Shown piece after piece: positions 8,949-17,199 of a stretch of DNA of 64,000 bases. The DNA lies in the NCBI GenBank assembly GCA_913063155.1, contig CAJXYU010000005.1, forward strand, positions 186,001 through 250,000, written 5' to 3'. The notes below the pieces were generated by a model that was not told where the DNA came from, did not search any database, and saw only the letters and a program-made list of their open reading frames with translations. The DNA comes from an uncultured Desulfovibrio sp. (GTDB lineage Bacteria; Desulfobacterota; Desulfovibrionia; Desulfovibrionales; Desulfovibrionaceae). Positions within the stretch are counted from its first letter, which is position 1. Each line of letters starts with the position of its first letter. The translations under genes and the position numbers were made by a program.

Positions 8949-8982
8949 AGAAAAAGGGCTCCCGAATTGTCGGGAGCCCTTG
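8949..8982 (-). terminator. Rho-independent terminator after nhaB
   Basis: A perfect 10-bp stem, AGGGCTCCCG with CGGGAGCCCT around a 6-base loop, is followed on the minus strand by a T-run. It lies 23 bases beyond the nhaB stop. Confidence 0.85.
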
Positions 8983-9004
8983 TGTTGGAGAGCCGAGTAC
9001 ATGA

Positions 9005-10627
9005 CTAGAGGAACATGTAGACGGCCGCCAGCCCGGTCAGGGACATGGTGATGGTGTACGGAAGGGCCAGGAGAACCATACGGCCGTATGACAGACGGAT
9101 GACCGGTGCAAGAGCACTTGTCAGCAGGAAGAGGAAGGCCGCCTGGCCGTTGGGGGTCGCCACAGAAGGAATGTTGGTTCCGGTATTGATGGCGATGGCC
9201 AGTTTGTCCAAGTGCTCCATGGTTTCCTTGACCTGCGCCGCAACGCCCTGCGGGAGAGTGGCAAGTACATCCGCCCTCGCGATGTGAGCGTCCGTCAACC
9301 TGTCCATGAGCGCTTGTCCGCTCATGCCGATGCCGGGAATTGCGTCCAACACGTGAATGAAGTGCAGTTTGGTTTCGGAAATGTAGACCGTTGCGACAAA
9401 GACGTTATCCGAAATGGAGGAGAGAAGCCCGTTGGCGATGTAGTAGGCCATGAGTTGGCTTTGTCCTTTCAAACTCAAAACATATTCGATGATGGGAGCG
9501 AACAGCTCCTGTGAGTGGATGACCGCAACGATTGAGAAGAAAACCACCAGCAGAGCGGTAAACGGCAGTGCTTCCTCAAAAGCGTGGCCGAGTTGGTGTT
9601 CCTCGGTGACGCCGGTGAACGACGTGAGCAGAACGATGACCGAAAGGCCGATGAGACCGACCGCCGCAAGGTGGAATGCCAGGGCTACGATGAGCCAGAT
9701 GCCGGCGCATCCCTGGATGATGAGCTTGAGCTTACCCTGCTGTCCCTGTTTTTCTTCCATTTGTATCGCCTTTTCCAGCAGGAAAGAGCGGATATTGCCC
9801 GGGAGTTGCGCACCATAACCGAACAGATGGAACTGCTCCACCGCAAGGCAGGTCAGTAGGCCCACGACGAATACGGGCATGGTAACCGGCATGGCGTGCA
9901 GGAAGAATGGAATGAAGTGCCATCCCATTTCTCCGCCCACCAGCAGGTTCTGTGGTTCGCCCACGAGCGTGCAGACGCCGCCGAGTGCAGTGCCCACTGC
10001 GCCGTGCATCATGAGGTTGCGGAGAAATGCTCTGAATTCGAGCAGCTCTTCTCGATTCTTTTCCTTGATGCAGGCATCCGAACAAAGGTCGTGAGTGTCG
10101 CCGTATCCTGTGCCGGAAACGAAGCGGTGGTAGACGTTGTAGAATCCGTATGCCACGGCCATAATCACCGCCGTGACGGTGAGGGCGTCGAGAAAGGCGG
10201 ACAGGAATGCTCCGGCAATGCAGAAGAGCAGGGCGATGGTTTTTTTGGAGCGGATGCGCACGAGAATGCGGGTGAAGGTGAATTGCAGGAAGTCCTTCAT
10301 GAAGTAGATACCTGCCACCATGAAGATGAGCAGCAGGATGACTTCGAAGTTCTTGGACGCTTCGTGGAAAATAGTTTCCGGTGTGGTCATGCCCATAATG
10401 ACCGCCTCAAGCGCCAGGAGGCCGCCCGCCGGAAGCGGGTAGCATTTCAGGGCCATGGCCAGGGTGAAGATGAATTCGGCTATCAGCGCCCACCCCGCAA
10501 CAAAGGTGCCTGCGGTGAGCATGAGTATCGGGTTGAGGATGAGAAATCCTACAAGGGTCAGCTTGTACCATGACGGTGCATTGCCGAGGAATGTTTTCAA
10601 AAAGGTTCTTGTCAACGATGTCTTCAT
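9005..10627 (-). CDS. nhaB: Na+/H+ antiporter NhaB
   Basis: A 540-residue inner-membrane protein with about twelve membrane segments. Family-typical stretches include [34 protein letters not shown] and [13 protein letters not shown], which match NhaB sodium/proton antiporters. It exports Na+ in exchange for protons and so links sodium and pH homeostasis. The start at 10627 has AAGGAG upstream; the frame runs 13 codons further but without a comparable site. The gene follows an SLC13-type permease on the same strand, but a strong terminator separates them. A sodium-coupled physiology would suit a marine or brackish organism; that is inference. Confidence 0.92.
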   Translation of the reverse strand: MKTSLTRTFLKTFLGNAPSWYKLTLVGFLILNPILMLTAGTFVAGWALIAEFIFTLAMALKCYPLPAGGLLALEAVIMGMTTPETIFHEASKNFEVILLLIFMVAGIYFMKDFLQFTFTRILVRIRSKKTIALLFCIAGAFLSAFLDALTVTAVIMAVAYGFYNVYHRFVSGTGYGDTHDLCSDACIKEKNREELLEFRAFLRNLMMHGAVGTALGGVCTLVGEPQNLLVGGEMGWHFIPFFLHAMPVTMPVFVVGLLTCLAVEQFHLFGYGAQLPGNIRSFLLEKAIQMEEKQGQQGKLKLIIQGCAGIWLIVALAFHLAAVGLIGLSVIVLLTSFTGVTEEHQLGHAFEEALPFTALLVVFFSIVAVIHSQELFAPIIEYVLSLKGQSQLMAYYIANGLLSSISDNVFVATVYISETKLHFIHVLDAIPGIGMSGQALMDRLTDAHIARADVLATLPQGVAAQVKETMEHLDKLAIAINTGTNIPSVATPNGQAAFLFLLTSALAPVIRLSYGRMVLLALPYTITMSLTGLAAVYMFL

Positions 10628-10755
10628 TTTGGTCTCCTTGGATATCAAGCGCAAAATGCCCCTCATTCGGGAAAACGACGAAACGCCGGCCGATTGAGGG
10701 GGTGTTTATGAAAAATATGCGGATCAGTTCTGGTCGGGCAGTCCTCGTATCCATG

Positions 10756-10787
10756 AAAACGGGCGCCGGTTTTTCCGGCGCCCGTTC
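10756..10787 (-). terminator. Hairpin terminator after the SLC13-type permease gene
   Basis: The minus strand carries an 11-bp perfect stem, ACGGGCGCCGG with CCGGCGCCCGT around five As, followed by TTTTC. It separates the permease gene from nhaB. Confidence 0.8.
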
Positions 10788-10794
10788 TGTGTGC

Positions 10795-12594
10795 TTAATA
10801 GAACATCATGAGCGCGGTTATCATGACGATCATGTAAATGACGGTCATGCCTGCGCCGCTGCGGACATAGTCAATGGTCCGGTACCCTCCGGGGCGCATG
10901 ATCAGGGCGTTGACCTGATGGGTGGGCAGGACGAACGTATTGGATGCTGCAACGGCTACCGTCAGCGCCGCCACACGTGGGTCCACTCCGGCATTGATGG
11001 CCATGTTCATGGACAGCGGCACCAGGAGAACCGTTGCCCCCACGTTGGAAGCGACCAGCGTGAAGAACGAAGTCAGAATGCCGATGACCGTGAGCAGCAG
11101 GACCGGGGACGGAGTCCCCAAGGCGGCCATGATGGTGTCCGCAATGTATTTCGCGGCCCCGGTATTTTCGAAGGCCATGCCCAGCGGGATCAGCCCGCCC
11201 AGCAGGAAGACCGTCATCCAGTCCACGGATTGGTAAGCCTCGTCAATGGTCAGGACCTTTGTGAGCACCATGCCGAGCGCACCTGTCAGCAAGGCAATGG
11301 AAAGCTGGACATGGAAGCCGAGAATCATGACCAGGGATATGGCCAGCCACAGCAGAGCCAGCTTTGCCTTTTCCGTTCTCAGCAGCTCGCCCTTTACAGC
11401 TTCGGTGAAGATCAGGTCCGGCAGGCCCTTGAGCATGTGGAACATCTCCCATCGACCATGCAGCAGCAGGGCGTCGCCGGCCTCAATGACGATGTCGGTC
11501 AGGCCGCTGACGAATATTTTCTCGCCCCTGAAGATGGCCAGAGGCGAAACCTGGAAGCGTTCCCTGATGCGAAGGTCGCGCAGTGTTTTACCGACGAATT
11601 CGGAGCGGGGGGTCACAATGCCTTCCATGATGCCCGCATTGTTCGGAGAGAGTTCTTCTGCGAAAGAGCTCAGTTCCGATTGAAGTTCCCAGCCCATATC
11701 TTCCGCCATATGCCCCACGAATTCATCGGGACCGACCACGACCAAGTGGTCTCCGGGTTGGACGGTTTCCTGCGGGTTTGGAGCAAAGATGTGGGTGCGT
11801 CCTCCTTCCCGGGCGATGGCAACCAGGGTGCAGAAGTAGATGGGACGCAGCTCCAACGCATGCAGGGGCTCTTTTCGATTCCAGTCTGCGGGGACGTGGA
11901 GTTCGAAGAGGGAGCCCACATTGCTGTAGGTGCTGGCCAGCACCGACGACATGGGGCCGGAGTTCTCATTCTCGGCCCTGTTCGGCAATATGAATCGACC
12001 GAACAGTATGAAATAGATGAGGGCGGCAGCAATGAGCAGCAGGCCCACCGGAGTGACGCTGAACAGGCCGAAGGCCTCGTAGCGCGTCCCTCCCACCACC
12101 ATGAGGTCGTTGAGCAGGATGAGAGGACTGGAGCCCACAAGAGTGAGGCAGCCGCCGATGATCGCGCAGAAGCCCATGGGCATGAGTAGTCTGCCCACGG
12201 GGACGCCTGTCTGGTTGCCGATTCGTTTTGCGGCTGGAAGAAAAAGCGCAGCCGCGCCGATATTTTGCATGAAGCCGGAAATGACCGCGACGGTCCCGGC
12301 AATGAGGGTCATGATCCGTGATTCGCTTTTTCCTGCGAAGCGGAGAATGATGCGTGCCATGGAGTTCATGACGCCGGTCTTATCCAAGCCGGCGCCAATG
12401 ATGATCACTGCGATGATGGATACGACGGCATTACTGCTCAACCCGCTGATGGCCTGCTGCGGGGTGACGAGCCCGAGGAGGGGGAGGAGCACCATCATGA
12501 TGATTCCCACCACATCGACCCGGACCCATTCGAAGATGAACAACAGCACGGCGAAAGCGAGCACGGCCATAACCGTTATGATTTCAGGGGTCAT
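10795..12594 (-). CDS. SLC13/DASS-type permease with central RCK-C (TrkA-C) domains
   Basis: A 599-residue transporter. Residues 1-190 and 400-599 are two hydrophobic halves, with family-type hairpin motifs (MQNIGAAALFLPAAKR, GSSPLILLNDL; in the second half TLVASNVGATVLLVPLS). The cytoplasmic middle (about 205-390) holds two TrkA-C-like modules, for example GKTLRDLRIRERFQVSPLAI. This arrangement is shared by SLC13/ArsB-like anion or dicarboxylate-sodium symporters. The ion cannot be read from sequence; sulfate, dicarboxylate or another anion is possible. It begins 44 bp after the universal stress protein gene on the same strand, suggesting co-transcription, and is followed by its own terminator. 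Confidence 0.85.
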   Translation of the reverse strand: MTPEIITVMAVLAFAVLLFIFEWVRVDVVGIIMMVLLPLLGLVTPQQAISGLSSNAVVSIIAVIIIGAGLDKTGVMNSMARIILRFAGKSESRIMTLIAGTVAVISGFMQNIGAAALFLPAAKRIGNQTGVPVGRLLMPMGFCAIIGGCLTLVGSSPLILLNDLMVVGGTRYEAFGLFSVTPVGLLLIAAALIYFILFGRFILPNRAENENSGPMSSVLASTYSNVGSLFELHVPADWNRKEPLHALELRPIYFCTLVAIAREGGRTHIFAPNPQETVQPGDHLVVVGPDEFVGHMAEDMGWELQSELSSFAEELSPNNAGIMEGIVTPRSEFVGKTLRDLRIRERFQVSPLAIFRGEKIFVSGLTDIVIEAGDALLLHGRWEMFHMLKGLPDLIFTEAVKGELLRTEKAKLALLWLAISLVMILGFHVQLSIALLTGALGMVLTKVLTIDEAYQSVDWMTVFLLGGLIPLGMAFENTGAAKYIADTIMAALGTPSPVLLLTVIGILTSFFTLVASNVGATVLLVPLSMNMAINAGVDPRVAALTVAVAASNTFVLPTHQVNALIMRPGGYRTIDYVRSGAGMTVIYMIVMITALMMFY

Positions 12595-12638
12595 GTGAAG
12601 TCCTTGCGATTACTGGAAAAGACGTTGCTTGCCAAGTG

Positions 12639-13238
12639 CTACTTGGCGTGCAGCGTCGCTCGGGTGTAGACGGGAATGACCCTTCTGTTCTTGCAGGCTA
12701 CGGCGGAATCGTCCATGACGTAGCGGAACGAGTTCTCCTGGTACATCTTGTCGATGACGGAATCTTCTTCGCCGTGGCGCACTTCATGAGAAAAGAGCAA
12801 GCCGGCGTCGGCTGCCTTGTCGGAGAAACGGTCGATGTTTTCCTCTGCCTTGGCCCGGAATACCGGAAAGTCCCGTCCGGTGGTGTCGAGGTTGAGAGCC
12901 ACTAGGTCGCTACGTGTTTTTGCAGCCATGTCTACGGCATAATCCATGACGCCGTCGGAAAAAGCGTATCCCTTACAGACTACAAGGATTTTGCAGCGGG
13001 AACATTCGTTCCGCACAGCTTGGTTCTTTTCCGGAGTACAGGTACACTCGACACTCGCATCCTTTGCGCCGACGAGTCGTTTAATCATTGCCTTCATAGA
13101 ACATCCTCCTGATGTTTCCGTGAAATGCTGTTCGCGACCGATGACCCACGCACCTACATGGCAGGTGTTGCAGTTTGTCTCGGCCATTGTTTGATAATGC
13201 CTGTTCACCATATTTTTTACAGCGCTGAAGAGAGCCAT
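12639..13238 (-). CDS. Cys-rich universal-stress-protein-like protein with two possible starts
   Basis: The C-terminal part resembles universal stress proteins (ILVVCKGYAFSDGVMDYAVDMAAKTRSDLVALNLD). It lacks the clear Gly-rich ATP loop of many UspA proteins but ends in a USP-like strand. The frame has two well-supported starts: 13238 (site GAGGAG, six bases before ATG; 199 residues) and 13097 (site AGGAGG, seven bases before ATG; 152 residues). The extra 47 residues contain NCNTCH, and the segment after the second start contains CTC and CSRC, so metal or redox chemistry is possible. No signal peptide is seen. A GCCAAGT/ACTTGGC hairpin overlaps the stop. Probably co-transcribed with the permease downstream. 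Confidence 0.72.
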   Translation of the reverse strand: MALFSAVKNMVNRHYQTMAETNCNTCHVGAWVIGREQHFTETSGGCSMKAMIKRLVGAKDASVECTCTPEKNQAVRNECSRCKILVVCKGYAFSDGVMDYAVDMAAKTRSDLVALNLDTTGRDFPVFRAKAEENIDRFSDKAADAGLLFSHEVRHGEEDSVIDKMYQENSFRYVMDDSAVACKNRRVIPVYTRATLHAK

Positions 13239-13811
13239 GTTTCACTCCTCTTTAAGTAAAGGTTGGAGATATTTTTTCAGCCTCTCGCCCGCTTTAGGAT
13301 CAAAACGCATGCCAAGAGTTTTTCTCAGTTTATGTTTTTGAAAACATAGGATTTTATTTTTATTGTACGAGTTTTTTTCCCCTGTGGTGATGCATGTTGC
13401 AACGATTGAGGGTGGGGAAAATTCGGTATGGCGGCAAATAGGGATGAAGACGACTGTGGCGCTATTACAATATGCAACGGTGTCGACGGCGTTTGTTACA
13501 CTCTTTGATAGACAACAAGGGGGCTGATGGCCTTTTCTAAGCGTCATGGCGGTGAATTGTTCATTTTTTCTCAAAATATATTTATTGAAAATTCAATATG
13601 ATAGCTATTCAGTCGTGACGATGGATGATGCGTGCCTTGTCGCGGGTAAACGCTTTGGGAAGGAAAAAGGGTCGAGTGTTGCGATGTGCAATCTTAACAG
13701 CCCACAAGTGCCGTGATATGTAAGAATGATTAGCGAATGCTGTGCACGTGCTGACAGTTGAACTGAGTGGATTCCTTATACGAATGTGCCATTACGGCAG
13801 GAGGCGGGCAT
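13239..13811. other. Long AT-rich divergent intergenic region
   Basis: This 570-bp stretch separates the stress-protein gene from the receiver-Lon gene. It is AT-rich, especially 13310-13380 and 13560-13610. An inverted repeat ATTGAA-AA-TTCAAT lies near 13586-13599. A 110-codon minus-strand frame (13242-13574) is not supported by composition or a ribosome-binding site. I found no convincing sigma-70 or sigma-54 promoter pair by eye, but two divergent promoters must lie here. Confidence 0.4.
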
Positions 13812-15890
13812 ATGGGCTGGTTCGGAATTAAGTGGGGGACTTCTTCGAAAAAGGCGTCTTCGGAGGAAGGTCAGGCTCCGGTACGTTTGCCAAGGGAAAC
13901 TGCTTCACCGGCGGAACACGAACTTCTTCGTGACAAAATCCTGGCCTCCGGGTTGCCGGGCGAGGTTAATGATGCCGCCCTCACCGAATGTGACAGGATT
14001 GCAGGGACCGAACAGTCTTCCCCGGAACACGCCATCGGACTGAACTATCTGGAATTTCTTCTTTCCCTGCCCTGGAACACGACGACCAAGGATGACCTGG
14101 ATATTGTCCGGGCGGAGAATGTGCTTGATGCACGTCATCACGGTTTGCACCGGGTCAAGGACCGGATACTCGAATTCCTGGCGGTCAAGAATCTTCGGGG
14201 ACGGCATAGCCCCACCATACTCCTGGTGGATGATGAGGCTATTGCCCGAGAAAATTTATCCATTGTTTTTGAAAACGACGGATACGAGGTCACCGCTGTC
14301 GCCAACGGCCTTGAAGCTGTCGCGGCCATGGAAAGGCAGCCTGCTGACGTGGTGGTTTCCGATCTCAAGATGGACGGCATGGACGGCATGGAGCTTCTGA
14401 AGGTTCTGCGTAAACGCTGGCCGGACACCAAGGTCATCATGCTGACTGGGTATGCCACGGTCAAGACGGCCGTGGATGCCATGCGGCAAGGGGCCGATCA
14501 GTACCTGGGCAAACCCGTCAACCTGACCAAGCTGCGAAAATATGTCGAGGAAATGCTGGAGCAAAGTATGCGTGCCCAGCAGCTTCATGGTCCAGTGCTT
14601 TGTTTTACCGGCCCTCCAGGGACCGGCAAGACCTCCATTGGCAAGGCCATAGCGGAAGCGCTTGGGAGAAAGTTCTTCCGCCTGTCGTTGGCGGGTTTGC
14701 GGGACGAGGCCGAACTGAGGGGACACCGTCGGACCTATGTGGGGGCTTTGCCGGGACGGATACTGCAAGGACTTCAGAAAGTGGGGGCCAGGAACCCCGT
14801 CATCATGCTCGACGAAGTGGACAAAGCGGTGCAGGATTTTCATGGCGATGCCACCGCCGTGTTGCTCGAATTGCTTGACCCCGAGCAGAACGCGGCGTTC
14901 GTCGACCACTACATGGGCTTGCCTTTTGACCTGTCCGGGGCATTGTTTCTTTGTACCGCCAATGCGGTGGAACGCCTTCCGGCTCCTCTGCGCGATCGCT
15001 TGGAGGTAATCGAATTCTCCAGCTATACGCGGCAGGAAAAGTTTGAAATCGCGACACGCTATCTGATTCCGGACCAGTTGCAGCAACATGGGTTGGAAAA
15101 CCGTCCTGTCGTAATAGAGCCCGAGGCGGTTTTGGCCGTCATCATGGACTATACGCGGGAAGCAGGGTTACGAGGGCTACGCAAACAGTTGGCGTCGCTG
15201 TGCAGGAAACTGGCCCGACAGGTTCTTGCGGATTTGGAAGACAAGGTGGTGGTGGACGCCGCCATGGTTCCCAAACTGTTGGGTCCCCCGCCGTACGCGT
15301 CGACCATGGCTCAGTCGGAAACCAAGCTCGGGGTGGCCACCAGTCTGGTTTGGACCGAAAACGGCGGGGAGATCATTTTTGTGGAAACAGCCCGGATGCA
15401 GGGCAGCAAGCAGCTCATCCTGACCGGGTCGTTGGGAGAGGTGCTTCGCGAATCGGCCCAGACAGCTCTCAGTTTCATTAGAAGCCGTGCCGAGCAGTTC
15501 GGCATCGCGCCGGATTTCTTTGAGACTGCGGATATTCACGTACACATACCGGCCGGGGCCGTCTCAAAGGAGGGACCGTCCGCCGGAGTGTCCATCACCC
15601 TTGCGCTTCTTTCCCTGCTGACCGGCAAGCCTGTCCGCGGAGACGTCGCCTTGACCGGAGAGTTGTCTTTGCTGGGCGACATTCTGCCGGTGGGGGGGAT
15701 TCGCGAGAAGCTCATGGCGGCGCAGCAAGCCGGAATCACCACCGTGATTTTGCCCCGGGGATGCGCCTCGACTTTGGACTCCATGGACGAAGATGTTTTG
15801 CAGGATATAGAATTGTGCCTTGTCTCCTCAGTGGAGGAGGCTGCTGCCGTTGCTTTGGAGAGCGCAGTTATTCAAGGTGGTAGCGTTTGA
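13812..15890 (+). CDS. Lon-type protease with an inserted response-regulator receiver domain
   Basis: A 692-residue protein. Residues 1-132 are only the end of the Lon helical linker (LNYLEFLLSLPW; GLHRVKDRILEFLAVKN). A complete CheY-like receiver domain follows at about 133-255, with acidic pair Asp140/Asp141, phospho-acceptor Asp184 (VVSDLKMDG), Thr212 and Lys234. The AAA+ domain then resumes, with Walker A GPPGTGKT at 267-274 and Walker B VIMLDEVDK. The S16 protease domain has Ser590 (GPSAG) and Lys633. The Lon substrate-binding N-domain is missing. The ATG at 13812 has AGGAGG upstream. The 3' end overlaps the convergent regulator gene by 23 bp. Inferred to be an ATP-dependent protease gated by phosphorylation, perhaps by the kinase encoded next door. 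Confidence 0.93.
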   Translation: MGWFGIKWGTSSKKASSEEGQAPVRLPRETASPAEHELLRDKILASGLPGEVNDAALTECDRIAGTEQSSPEHAIGLNYLEFLLSLPWNTTTKDDLDIVRAENVLDARHHGLHRVKDRILEFLAVKNLRGRHSPTILLVDDEAIARENLSIVFENDGYEVTAVANGLEAVAAMERQPADVVVSDLKMDGMDGMELLKVLRKRWPDTKVIMLTGYATVKTAVDAMRQGADQYLGKPVNLTKLRKYVEEMLEQSMRAQQLHGPVLCFTGPPGTGKTSIGKAIAEALGRKFFRLSLAGLRDEAELRGHRRTYVGALPGRILQGLQKVGARNPVIMLDEVDKAVQDFHGDATAVLLELLDPEQNAAFVDHYMGLPFDLSGALFLCTANAVERLPAPLRDRLEVIEFSSYTRQEKFEIATRYLIPDQLQQHGLENRPVVIEPEAVLAVIMDYTREAGLRGLRKQLASLCRKLARQVLADLEDKVVVDAAMVPKLLGPPPYASTMAQSETKLGVATSLVWTENGGEIIFVETARMQGSKQLILTGSLGEVLRESAQTALSFIRSRAEQFGIAPDFFETADIHVHIPAGAVSKEGPSAGVSITLALLSLLTGKPVRGDVALTGELSLLGDILPVGGIREKLMAAQQAGITTVILPRGCASTLDSMDEDVLQDIELCLVSSVEEAAAVALESAVIQGGSV

Positions 15891-17199
15891 TTTTTCGCCA
15901 GAGCGAGACCCTGTCGATTCCGAGAATCCGAGCAGCCTGCGTCTTGTTTTCGCCTGAGGCAGCCAGCACTTTTCGGATGTGCGCTTTTTCCACGTCTTCC
16001 AAGGTGGCGAGCGGTGCATCGGTTTGGGCGTCGTAGACGTCGCTCGGCAGCAGGTCCGGCGTGAATGTTGCGCCTTGCCCCAGTGCCAGTGCCCGCTGAA
16101 CGATGTTTTCCAATTCTCGCACATTGCCCGGAAAAGGGTAGCGCATGAGGAGATCCAGTGTGTCCTGGGCGATGGATGCGATGGTTTGGCCAGGCTGCCG
16201 GTGCTTTTCCAGGAAATGGCCGATCAGGATGGGGACATCCTCCCTGTGTTCCCTGAGGGGGGGGGCTTGGAGGGTGACCACGTTGAGGCGGTAATAGAGG
16301 TCCTGACGGAATTCGCCTTTTTCAACCAGCTCCCGCAGGTCACGGTTGGTGGCGGCGACGACCCGTATGTCCACCGGTATTTCCCGTGTGCCCCCCACGC
16401 GCAGGAATGCTCTTTCCTGGAGCACCCGTAACAGTTTGACCTGCATGTTCAAGGGCAGTTCGCCTATCTCGTCGAAAAAGACGGTGCCTCCGTCCGCCAC
16501 CTCGAGGATTCCCTTTTGTCCGCGGTTGGCCCCTGTGAACGCCTCCTTCTCATGACCGAACAACTCCTTGTCCATGAGTTCGGCCGTGAAGGTGCCGCAG
16601 TTGATGGCCATGAAACGCTCCTCGGAGCGTTGGCTCAGCTGATGGATTCCTTGGGCCACGAGCTCCTTGCCCGTACCGGTTTCTCCTTGGATCAAGACAT
16701 TGCAGTTCATTTGGGCCAGTTGACGTACGGTTTTCTTGAGTTGGGCCAGGGTGTCGCTTTGACCGACAAAGGGAAAGTCGTTCTTGCCTTCCGCGACGAT
16801 CTGTCGGAGCCGGAGCACTTCCTGGGAAAGGGACTGTTGTTCAAGTGCCTTTTTCACCTGGAGGCGGAGTTCGTCGAAGTTGTAAGGCTTCTGTATATAG
16901 GAGTGGGCTCCTTTCTGCATGGCCTGTACCGCGTTGGGGACAGTTGCGTGGCCCGTCACCACGACAACTTCGGTGGAAGGATGTTGTGCCCGCGTCCGTT
17001 CCAGCATGGCGACGCCGTTGATGCCGGGCAGCATGAGGTCGGTGATCACGAGTTCATATTCTTTTTTTTCAAGTTCCTGCAGGCCTTCTTCGGCGGACAC
17101 CACGGCTGTCACGGAATAGCCCTCGTTGGTCAGGACATGGGCCAGATTGTCCCGCGCTATGTGTTCGTCTTCAACCACGAGTATTGAAGCGACGGTCAT
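15868..17199 (-). CDS. Sigma-54-dependent response regulator (NtrC family)
   Basis: A 443-residue regulator in the order receiver (about 1-120, phospho-acceptor Asp54 in VITDLMLPG), sigma-54 AAA+ domain (about 140-370, Walker A GETGTGKE) and C-terminal Fis-type helix-turn-helix (KTQAARILGIDRVSLWRKI). The sigma-54 contact loop reads EAFTGA rather than GAFTGA. It activates RpoN promoters when phosphorylated. Its ATG overlaps the stop region of the kinase gene by four bases, so the two are a translationally coupled pair. The receiver resembles that of the convergent receiver-Lon (IARDNLAHVL here, IARENLSIVF there). Targets unknown. Confidence 0.93.
   Translation of the reverse strand: MTVASILVVEDEHIARDNLAHVLTNEGYSVTAVVSAEEGLQELEKKEYELVITDLMLPGINGVAMLERTRAQHPSTEVVVVTGHATVPNAVQAMQKGAHSYIQKPYNFDELRLQVKKALEQQSLSQEVLRLRQIVAEGKNDFPFVGQSDTLAQLKKTVRQLAQMNCNVLIQGETGTGKELVAQGIHQLSQRSEERFMAINCGTFTAELMDKELFGHEKEAFTGANRGQKGILEVADGGTVFFDEIGELPLNMQVKLLRVLQERAFLRVGGTREIPVDIRVVAATNRDLRELVEKGEFRQDLYYRLNVVTLQAPPLREHREDVPILIGHFLEKHRQPGQTIASIAQDTLDLLMRYPFPGNVRELENIVQRALALGQGATFTPDLLPSDVYDAQTDAPLATLEDVEKAHIRKVLAASGENKTQAARILGIDRVSLWRKIKRYHLE

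Noticed and set aside
13165-13175. CxxCH (NCNTCH) as a c-type heme site
   Set aside because: There is a single motif, no signal peptide and the protein is otherwise cytoplasmic, so heme attachment is unlikely.
13242-13574. 110-codon minus-strand frame before the stress-protein gene
   Set aside because: No ribosome-binding site, odd composition and no family motif; only the last 22 residues look protein-like. Left as intergenic.
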